Assembly (NCBI GenBank): GCA_029933535.1
Contig: JAOZNZ010000262.1
Location: forward strand, 1-5,289
From: a bacterium
Lineage (GTDB): Bacteria; Auribacterota; UBA3054; B51-G9
Reading direction: 5' to 3'
DNA length: 5,289 nucleotides
A program made the position numbers and the translations under genes. Below the pieces are notes generated by a model. The model worked only from the letters and a program-made list of their open reading frames with translations. It had not been told where the DNA came from and made no database searches. Shown piece by piece: positions 1 to 4,779 of this stretch; within the stretch, counting starts at the first letter, position 1, and every line of letters starts with the position of its first letter.

Positions 1-1051
1 GTGCGTTAATCGGCGCGGCAAAAGCCGGGGTAGTTATAGTGCCTGAGGAACCATCGAGAGTGGGAACTCCTCCACTCCAGGTAAGCCTCCTGTATTTTAA
101 ATTTCCATAAACCGCTGCGCTTGAAGCAATAAACCACGCTCTTCCTGCTCCGCCAACTGCATCATGGTTATGCGCCGGCTGGGGAGTAGAATACATGTCT
201 GTAATATTGCTCCATTGATAAACATTGCCCAGGTTTGGCGAAGGAGAAATTAACGGTGCTTTTGCCGTGGCTATAATTTTGGCGAACGATGATGCAGTGT
301 TTGGAAAAATGCGAACGCCAAGATACACGCCGTTATCATCAACAGCAAGAGTTTCAAAATCTGAAAAATATGTGGAAATTCCGGAAGTCGGTACACCGCA
401 CGGTATTAAATATTTATCCCATGTGGCAGTAGGATCATCTGTACGGGAAACGGCAAGAATAATGTGATTGTCTTCACCGCTCGGACTGCCGAACTCAAGT
501 GCGGAAGCAAACCAGCGTGTGCTTCTTCGGTCATAAATTACGCGCGGGTCAAAAGCATTTCCGCGCGGATAGTTAGTTCCACTTAAATTTAAATTGAAAA
601 AAGAAGAAAGTGTTACAGCGCTTAGCTGCGAACCTGTTCTTGTGTAAATGGAAACGGAACCATTTATAACTTCCATGAAGTGTTTTGGCCCGACAGCTCC
701 CATTGTGTCCGGTGGATACCATCCAAAATCCGAGTAGTCAATGGCGTCAAATTGAGTCCCGAAAGTTTGTGGTGCAAATGTACCCGGAGAACTATAAATA
801 TTATTAAGCAGGTTGGGAGTTTCAGTATTCTCATCTTTTGGAATTATTTCCGGAATTAACGGCATCGGCGCAAATCGAACTTCGGTTTTTTTTGTGGAGC
901 TTGTCAGCATTTCCTGCCAGGTTTCTGTAGTCGGAATAAATCCTCGTGAAATTATTTCACCGGAAGATTGAATGACATTTGAATTCGCTAAACAGAAGTT
1001 AGAAATCAGTAAGCAGTAAGCAGTAAGCAGTTTCAAATTTAGTTTTTTCAT
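1..1051 (-). CDS. Secreted protein of unknown function, N-terminal 350 residues (3' end outside window)
   Basis: The reading frame opens at ATG 1049-1051 and stays open for 350 codons to the left edge, so the C-terminus is missing. Residues 1-22 form a signal peptide: a Lys-rich start, a hydrophobic core containing LLTAYCLL, and a likely cleavage after C-L-A. The mature part carries two phrases typical of large secreted proteins of PVC and Bacteroidota bacteria, PPDTMGAVGPKHFMEVING (about residues 113-131) and FDPRVIYDRRSTRWFASALE (about 167-186). These resemble blade segments of beta-propeller proteins, but I cannot assign a named domain or a catalytic activity. The start has no Shine-Dalgarno motif; it is preceded by an A-rich leader ending in ACATT. 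The gene lies 76 bp downstream of the Kelch-like gene on the same strand. It may well end in the same anchor and PEP-CTERM-like tail as its neighbours, but that part is not visible. Reality of the gene is near certain; function is unknown. Confidence 0.85.
   Translation of the reverse strand, partial: MKKLNLKLLTAYCLLISNFCLANSNVIQSSGEIISRGFIPTTETWQEMLTSSTKKTEVRFAPMPLIPEIIPKDENTETPNLLNNIYSSPGTFAPQTFGTQFDAIDYSDFGWYPPDTMGAVGPKHFMEVINGSVSIYTRTGSQLSAVTLSSFFNLNLSGTNYPRGNAFDPRVIYDRRSTRWFASALEFGSPSGEDNHIILAVSRTDDPTATWDKYLIPCGVPTSGISTYFSDFETLAVDDNGVYLGVRIFPNTASSFAKIIATAKAPLISPSPNLGNVYQWSNITDMYSTPQPAHNHDAVGGAGRAWFIASSAAVYGNLKYRRLTWSGGVPTLDGSSGTITTPAFAAPINA
1007..1030 (-). repeat. Heptamer tandem array CAGTAAG, 3.4 perfect copies, inside signal-peptide core
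   Basis: Three perfect units of CAGTAAG (plus strand) plus CAG fill this stretch. Read on the minus strand, the array is exactly codons 8-15 of the downstream secreted protein, giving LLTAYCLL, the hydrophobic core of its signal peptide. A gain or loss of one unit would shift the frame of everything downstream. A degenerate relative of the same unit occupies the equivalent place in the neighbouring gene at 2496-2519. Confidence 0.9.
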
Positions 1052-1084
1052 AATGTTAAGTTTTTGTTATAAAAGAGAAAATTA

Positions 1085-1109
1085 ATCCCGATATCAAATA
1101 CGTCGGGAT
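1085..1109 (-). terminator. Hairpin behind the Kelch-like gene, possible weak terminator
   Basis: ATCCCGA (1085-1091) and TCGGGAT (1103-1109) form a 7-bp stem with an 11-nt loop. On the minus strand the hairpin lies 19 bp past the stop of the Kelch-like gene and is followed by a T-rich but interrupted run (TTAATTTTCTC). That is a poor match to an intrinsic terminator, so it could equally be a small repeat or a leader hairpin of the next gene. The 76-bp gap also holds a weak promoter candidate for the downstream gene (TTGATA, 18 bp, TTTATA), which overlaps the hairpin and which I do not consider secure. Confidence 0.35.
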
Positions 1110-1110
1110 A

Positions 1111-1128
1111 AATTTATAGCTATAAATT
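1111..1128. repeat. Perfect 18-bp palindrome AATTTATAGCTATAAATT
   Basis: The 18 bases are identical to their own reverse complement, with TAGCTA at the centre and no loop. The palindrome lies directly behind the Kelch-like gene and touches the last base of its TGA stop. A loopless palindrome favours a dimeric protein site or an insertion scar over an RNA hairpin. No second copy is seen in the window. Confidence 0.7.
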
Positions 1129-2588
1129 CAAATCTTTGATTTGAATTTTCTCCAATAATTAATAATTAATAAATTATAAATCATAAATAATAAATAAATC
1201 CCCGGTTCCGGCACTCCATTCGCCTTTATCATAAATGAATAATTATTAGCGTTTGAACCGTTGTTAGAAATAAAAACTATTCCTGTAACAGTTCCATTAA
1301 TAATCGGACTAAAGGCAATATCGATAAACGAAGAAGTTCCCGGTGCAGTAACAGAATCTTTTCCTGATAAAATAGAGAAAGCTAAAGAATTACTTATTGA
1401 AACATGCGTCTCGAGCGGAATTTGCCCCTCCGCTTCGATAAGAAATTTTTGTGTAACAGAATTGCCATACGCTATACCGTTACCAAAATCTGTGCCGTCT
1501 GCAATTTCAGGAGAAAAATCTCCGTTTGCAATTTCAATTCCGTTTCCTTTAATATTAATGTATGGTTTATCACCATAAATCCAAACGCCATTTCCGTAGA
1601 GGCCGTCATTATAACCACCCATGAGCCAGATGGCATCGTCCTTAACGAGACAGCGGTGTCCGGCACGACCTACCCACGGCGCGGAAGCAGTTTCGAGAGT
1701 CCAGTTGCTTCCGTTTTCGCTTGTCCAGATATCGTTTTCCCAGGTGGATTCGTAACCTCCCAACAACCACATTTTATTTTCGTAAATAACGACCTGCCCT
1801 GATGATCTTTCACCCCAGGGTGCATTGTCTGTAACGAGTGTCCAGTTAGAGCCATCAGTACTTGACCAGACATCTTTGTAGTAGTCACTTCCGCCGTGAT
1901 AGTAACGAGCGCCTCCCATAACCCACATTTTACCATCAAAAACAACAGCTGCAAAAGAAGTGCGCTGTGCCCATTGAGCAGCCGGAGTAACATTATCCCA
2001 GTTCAACCCATCTGTTGATGACCATACATCGTTGGTTGCCGTAGTTGACATTAATATCTCGCTGTCACCGTGTCCGCCGCCCATAAGCCATACTTTATTA
2101 GAAAAAACGAGGCATTGGTGATTGTCTCTTCTGTACCACGGCGCGTTGTTATTTAACCATGACCAGTCGGCGCCATTTTGAGAATTCCAAATGTCTTTTT
2201 GCGGAAAATGCAGCCATTCGCCTGTTTTGCCTCCGAACATCCAGAGATAATTATTAAAAGCAATTGTCTGTTGTGCATATCTGTAACCCCAGGGAGCGTC
2301 GTCTGTAACGAGTGTCCAATCGACACCATTCTCCGATTTCCATTCATCATTAATACCTTCGCCGTTGTAAATTCCTCCTGTCAGCCAAACATTGCTTTTA
2401 AAAACGGTGGAGCTGAATATAGATCGCGCATTCCAGTGGTTAGTGGAACTTGCGAGCACCCATGTTTTTTCTGCGTGAGCAATGCCGGACAGAATTAGTA
2501 AGCAGAAAGCTGTAAGCAGAAATTGAGTTGTGATCCGTGGCCCGTGGCCCGTAATCCGTAATTTGTAATCAGCAACAAGTTTTTCCAT
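1128..2588 (-). CDS. Secreted Kelch-like beta-propeller protein with anchor domain and PEP-CTERM-like tail
   Basis: The product is 486 residues with the start at ATG 2586-2588. Order: signal peptide 1-39 (core LLTAFCLLILSG, cleavage after A-H-A); six Kelch-like blades, each with a WS-[ST]-x-[DN]G-x-[ND]W strand and a W[ML]xGG turn, with glycine pairs near residues 71, 119, 170, 225, 277 and 324; an anchor domain of choice-of-anchor D type at about 341-456 (IANGDFSPEIADGTDFG, later FMIKANG); then VPEP (459-462), a hydrophobic stretch 464-479 and the basic end RKFKSK. The tail matches exosortase-processed PEP-CTERM signals, implying surface attachment. Propellers of this kind usually bind ligands or glycans; no enzyme residues are evident. 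An in-frame ATG 18 codons upstream would add residues encoded only by a REP element, so I reject it. No Shine-Dalgarno motif is seen. A 98-bp gap separates it from the upstream GH5 gene. Confidence 0.85.
   Translation of the reverse strand: MEKLVADYKLRITGHGPRITTQFLLTAFCLLILSGIAHAEKTWVLASSTNHWNARSIFSSTVFKSNVWLTGGIYNGEGINDEWKSENGVDWTLVTDDAPWGYRYAQQTIAFNNYLWMFGGKTGEWLHFPQKDIWNSQNGADWSWLNNNAPWYRRDNHQCLVFSNKVWLMGGGHGDSEILMSTTATNDVWSSTDGLNWDNVTPAAQWAQRTSFAAVVFDGKMWVMGGARYYHGGSDYYKDVWSSTDGSNWTLVTDNAPWGERSSGQVVIYENKMWLLGGYESTWENDIWTSENGSNWTLETASAPWVGRAGHRCLVKDDAIWLMGGYNDGLYGNGVWIYGDKPYINIKGNGIEIANGDFSPEIADGTDFGNGIAYGNSVTQKFLIEAEGQIPLETHVSISNSLAFSILSGKDSVTAPGTSSFIDIAFSPIINGTVTGIVFISNNGSNANNYSFMIKANGVPEPGIYLLFMIYNLLIINYWRKFKSKI
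1154..1195 (-). repeat. Six heptamers (AATAATT/AATAAAT type) encoding the membrane part of the sorting tail
   Basis: The units from 1154 are AATAATT, AATAATT, AATAAAT, TATAAAT, CATAAAT, AATAAAT: six copies with an unbroken 7-bp register. Read on the minus strand they encode residues 465-478 of the Kelch-like protein (YLLFMIYNLLIINY), nearly the whole hydrophobic stretch after the PEP motif. The array ends just before the W-R-K-F-K basic tail. Confidence 0.85.
2496..2519 (-). repeat. Degenerate heptamer array (CAGTAAG family) in signal-peptide core
   Basis: TAGTAAG, CAGAAAG, CTGTAAG and a final CAG keep a 7-bp register. On the minus strand they encode residues 24-31, LLTAFCLL, of the Kelch-like protein. 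The perfect array at 1007-1030 encodes LLTAYCLL at the same place in the next gene. Point changes here keep the peptide hydrophobic. Confidence 0.75.
2530..2571 (-). repeat. Six heptamers (GTAATCC/GTGGCCC type) encoding signal-peptide n-region
   Basis: The units are GTGATCC, GTGGCCC, GTGGCCC, GTAATCC, GTAATTT and GTAATCA, 42 bp in unbroken register. On the minus strand they encode residues 6-20 of the Kelch-like protein, including Lys9, Arg11, His15 and Arg18, and so make an unusually long basic n-region. The array ends 10 bp from the CAGTAAG-type array, so nearly the whole signal peptide is made of heptamer DNA. Confidence 0.85.
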
Positions 2589-2603
2589 AATGTTTTTTGT
2601 TTT

Positions 2604-2627
2604 GTAGAGACGCACGGACGTGCGTCT
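2604..2627 (+). repeat. REP element R1 (GTAG plus hairpin)
   Basis: GTAG is followed by an 8-bp stem, AGACGCAC and GTGCGTCT, around a GGAC loop. It lies 15 bp upstream of the Kelch-like start codon, so it would be in the 5' leader. It forms an inverted pair with R2, 61 bp away. Five such copies are in the window. Confidence 0.9.
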
Positions 2628-2686
2628 TTTCTCGTCAATCAATTTGTTAGTTTAAACCTATTTTTCATGATATTGTTTTTCCGGGA

Positions 2687-4177
2687 TTAGATGCACGTCC
2701 GTGCATCTCTACAAAATCCCGGAGTTATTTCAAGTTTTTTCTGTTTAGATTCTTTAGCGGTTTCATAAATTAAAAGACGCTGTGCCCAGGGCTGCCATTC
2801 AATTTTTCTGTTAGAATCTATTAGTTTTGGTAATAAACCTGTTGGTGAATCAGGTGAAACTTGCAGTTCAAAAATTTCTTTATTATCTATTTTTAATCGA
2901 AATCCATCCGGATAATGTCGGTTCACCGGTACATAAATCTCCGTAGGTACAGAATTTGATTGCGGGATATAGTTCATTGTTAGAGTTCTTGTCGCAAAAT
3001 CAAATCCAAACTTTTTTAAATTACCGGCAACAGCAAGCGGCCTTGTCCGACAAAGAAAATCCATAATATATTTACGTTCTTTAGTTCCAAAAGTTTTTTC
3101 GTCTTCAAAAATTGCCCAGGTTGCATTTTTTTCTTTTCCATACCAACGGATAGTACCGCAAAACCAGGCTTTAACAGTACCAATTGATCTGGCATCAACT
3201 TCGTTGCACGTTGTTTCATAAACTTTTTTACATAAGTTCTGGCTGTCAAAATTAGAATCCCAATCCCGGCGAGTAGGCGGTCCCCATTCTCCAAGCATTA
3301 ATTTTGCGTTTGATAAATCAGCTTCCCGCAAGTATGTGTCTAACCGCTTTGGAATAATATTTATTCTGCCATCGTAAATATGAGGAGCGTAAATTATTTT
3401 ATTACGCTCAAGCGGAGTTTGCCATGGAGCAAAAGGACAAAAGACTTCGTTAGTAGGTTCGGTATGAATCGGTTGAAAACAGGCCCATTTGTTTGTATCT
3501 ATTGTGTGTAGTTTATCAATGAGCTTACGATACAAAGGAGCCAGAATATTTTTTTCTAACACGGAAGTATTTTCTACATCACCGAGTTTTGGTTCATTGA
3601 GCAAATCATAACAGAAAACATTTGAATTATTTTTATATCGTTTCCAAAGGGTTTCCCAAGCATCAGAAAGCAATTCCTGTTCATTGTTTTTATTTTTCCA
3701 AAGCTGATCCCAAACATCTTTACTAAGACTTTTAACATCATAAACGACTAATTTAATTCCGGATTTTATACCTGCATCTGCACCGTATTTAATCATAGAA
3801 TCAATTTGAGTTAAATAATCAGGATCAAGTTTAACCCCCGGCCAACCGCCTAATCTTCCTATTTCCACACGAATAACCTGAAAATTAGCTCCGTACCGCT
3901 GCATTTGTTTGTAGTCAACCGGAAGATAATTCATTTTTTCTTTTCCAAAATGAGTATTCGCAACAAATCCCTGTGGAACAAAAACGCGATTATCTGAATC
4001 TTTAAATTGAGTGATGTTTATCATATTCTGCTTTAAATTTAGATTAAGATTTTGAGAATAAAGGATGCTAACAGTCCAACAGAAGAATATCAGCCCCAGC
4101 ATGCGCGGGGCGCTAACGCATAATCGTCCCGAGTATCCGCGGGGCGTAAATGAGTCATCAGCAATTATTTTTTTCAT
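2687..4177 (-). CDS. Secreted glycoside hydrolase family 5, endoglycoceramidase-like
   Basis: The product is 496 residues and likely cleaves beta-glycosidic bonds by the retaining GH5 mechanism. Visible signatures: the strand with Arg103 (VIRVEIG); YDLLNEP with the acid/base Glu195; APHIYDG with His266 and Tyr268; LMLGEWGPP with the nucleophile Glu297; and Trp338 near the strand-8 position. After the barrel, residues about 385-472 form a small beta domain (FDFATRTLTMNY, PTEIYVPVNRHYPDGF, RLLIYE) like the C-terminal domain of endoglycoceramidase-type GH5 enzymes. Substrate is therefore a glycolipid or a simpler beta-glucoside; I cannot separate these by eye. The N-terminus (1 to about 40) is a signal peptide with an odd insert of repeat DNA at residues 11-28. 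The ATG at 4175-4177 is chosen because its AT-rich context matches the neighbours, but Met26 is a possible alternative start. The last residues, RDARTCI, come from a REP element. No PEP-CTERM tail is present, so the enzyme is probably periplasmic or released. Confidence 0.9.
   Translation of the reverse strand: MKKIIADDSFTPRGYSGRLCVSAPRMLGLIFFCWTVSILYSQNLNLNLKQNMINITQFKDSDNRVFVPQGFVANTHFGKEKMNYLPVDYKQMQRYGANFQVIRVEIGRLGGWPGVKLDPDYLTQIDSMIKYGADAGIKSGIKLVVYDVKSLSKDVWDQLWKNKNNEQELLSDAWETLWKRYKNNSNVFCYDLLNEPKLGDVENTSVLEKNILAPLYRKLIDKLHTIDTNKWACFQPIHTEPTNEVFCPFAPWQTPLERNKIIYAPHIYDGRINIIPKRLDTYLREADLSNAKLMLGEWGPPTRRDWDSNFDSQNLCKKVYETTCNEVDARSIGTVKAWFCGTIRWYGKEKNATWAIFEDEKTFGTKERKYIMDFLCRTRPLAVAGNLKKFGFDFATRTLTMNYIPQSNSVPTEIYVPVNRHYPDGFRLKIDNKEIFELQVSPDSPTGLLPKLIDSNRKIEWQPWAQRLLIYETAKESKQKKLEITPGFCRDARTCI
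2689..2712 (-). repeat. REP element R2, forming the 3' end of the GH5 gene
   Basis: In the GTAG orientation the stem reads AGATGCAC and GTGCATCT around GGAC. Compared with the other copies, both arms carry matching changes (C to T in one arm, G to A in the other), so pairing is kept. It encodes the last residues of the GH5 protein, and the TAA stop (2687-2689) overlaps its end. An outer inverted repeat, CCGGGATT (2681-2688) and AATCCCGG (2715-2722), extends the hairpin. No T-run follows on the coding strand, so it is not a standard terminator. Confidence 0.9.
4094..4146 (-). repeat. GC-rich direct repeat pair, 34-bp offset, within the GH5 signal-peptide region
   Basis: Two 19-bp copies lie at 4094-4112 and 4128-4146. 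They agree at 16 of 19 positions and share CGCGGGGCG at their right ends. Each can fold into a short GC hairpin (CCCC with GGGG, or CCCG with CGGG). They encode residues 11-28 of the GH5 precursor (TPRGYSGRLCVSAPRMLG), just before its hydrophobic core, and stand out from the AT-rich sequence around them. Confidence 0.7.
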
Positions 4178-4188
4178 AACATTTTCAC

Positions 4189-4212
4189 GTAGAGACGCAC
4201 GGACGTGCGTCT
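4189..4212 (+). repeat. REP element R3 (GTAG plus hairpin)
   Basis: This copy is identical to R1 over all 24 bases. It lies 11 bp upstream of the GH5 start codon, again in leader position. It is an inverted partner of R4, with TTTCAC also shared just outside GTAG in both. Confidence 0.9.
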
Positions 4213-4281
4213 TTGTTCAGCGAATAATTTATTATCAGAACCTTCGCATATTTTTCCGGCGCCGGAGGTTTTACAGAGTTT
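4213..4281. other. Linker between inverted REP copies R3 and R4
   Basis: The 69 bp separate the two inverted REP copies, as in a REP doublet. The stretch contains a perfect 10-bp palindrome CCGGCGCCGG (4256-4265) in otherwise AT-rich DNA. I see no open frame of note, no convincing promoter for the GH5 gene and no T-run terminator here. Confidence 0.5.
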
Positions 4282-4305
4282 AGACGCACGTCCGTGCGTC
4301 TCTAC
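4282..4305 (-). repeat. REP element R4 at the 3' end of the transposase remnant
   Basis: This is a 24-bp copy with a perfect 8-bp stem, identical to R1 and R3 when reversed. The TAG stop of the transposase remnant (4302-4304) is the TAG of the GTAG head. It has the same orientation as R5 on the other side of the remnant. Confidence 0.9.
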
Positions 4306-4627
4306 GTGTGAAATTCGTCTTCGTGCCATTTTTTAGGATTATTGTAAATGTAATTTTTGATATTACAATATTCTTCATGATTTCTTATAATATGATCATG
4401 AAAATTAGCTTGCCATAATTTGTTATTTCGGTTAAATTTTTTTATTGTTAAATTATTTTCATCTATAAAACAATCTATTTTATTAATTACTGCTGATTTA
4501 AATCCACCTACAAATGTTTTATTTTATTTTCTGTTGCGATTGTTATAAAATATAATCCGGTATTGGAATAATCCCACCGATAATATCTGTTAGATTCTAT
4601 TCTGTATTTATCCTTAAATTTTGACAT
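4302..4627 (-). pseudogene. REP-associated tyrosine transposase (RAYT, Y1/IS200-like), internally deleted and frameshifted
   Basis: The first frame starts at ATG 4625-4627 and reads MSKFKDKYRIESNRYYRWDY, then SNTGLYFITIATENKIKHL, then a TAG stop at 4508-4510 after 39 codons. This is the usual RAYT N-terminus. From about 4514 another frame continues with FVGGFKSAVINKID and then WQANFHDHIIRNHEEY and KNYIYNNPKKWHEDEF to TAG 4302-4304, the usual RAYT C-terminus. The middle of the protein, which should contain the His-x-His (HUH) metal motif, is absent; by comparison with a typical 180-200 residue member, roughly 80-90 residues are lost. Known family role: single-strand transposition of REP elements with HUH and tyrosine catalysis. 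The remnant cannot be active, but it sits between two REP copies in the same orientation, as expected for its own former mobile unit. An intact copy elsewhere in the genome is likely. Confidence 0.85.
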
Positions 4628-4667
4628 TATATTTCATTCGTTTTGCATGTCTGTTTTGTTTTTGTTT

Positions 4668-4691
4668 AGACGCACGTCCGTGCGCCTCTAC
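4668..4691 (-). repeat. REP element R5 upstream of the transposase remnant
   Basis: GTAG is followed by the same hairpin, with one change that breaks a stem pair (a C at 4686 where the other unaltered copies have T). It lies 40 bp upstream of the transposase remnant start and in the same orientation as R4. Confidence 0.88.
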
Positions 4692-4716
4692 CGCGTTCGA
4701 TAAAATTTCCTGCACC

Positions 4717-4748
4717 AATTAATAAATAATAATTGATAAATTATAAAT
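4717..4748. repeat. Intergenic heptamer array (AATAAAT family)
   Basis: A partial AATT is followed by AATAAAT, AATAATT, GATAAAT and TATAAAT in unbroken 7-bp register. It lies about 30 bp past the stop of the anchor-domain gene. The units match those inside the Kelch-like gene at 1154-1195. On the minus strand it has stops in the surrounding frame, so it is not coding now. Confidence 0.75.
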
Positions 4749-4779
4749 TCGTACAATTAGCATACCTAAAATACTAAAT

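Noticed and set aside
225..467. Plus-strand open frame of 80 codons
   Set aside because: It lies fully opposite the secreted-protein gene 1-1051, has no recognisable motif, and the minus-strand frame has a signal peptide and family-like phrases.
1261..2498. Several plus-strand open frames of about 105-132 codons
   Set aside because: They lie opposite the Kelch-like gene and arise from its repetitive codons; no start signals or protein features support them.
2589..2642. An upstream in-frame ATG that would lengthen the Kelch-like protein by 18 residues
   Set aside because: The added residues are encoded by REP element R1 and its flanks and do not belong to a signal peptide; the ATG at 2586-2588 has the same AT-rich context as the neighbouring genes.
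2681..2722. Intrinsic terminator of the GH5 gene
   Set aside because: The hairpin is strong, but on the coding strand it is followed by AAAAACAA and not by a T-run, and the inner part is a REP copy found elsewhere.
4100..4102. Met26 as the true GH5 start
   Set aside because: It would give a clean signal peptide, but the upstream ATG has the same leader context as the other genes and an MKK start; kept as an alternative, not adopted.
4302..4627. Active transposase made by programmed frameshift
   Set aside because: The HUH region is missing altogether, so restoring the frame would not give a working enzyme.
4189..4691. CRISPR array
   Set aside because: The 24-bp repeats are irregularly spaced, occur in both orientations, overlap genes and carry the GTAG head of REP elements; there are no regular spacers or cas genes.
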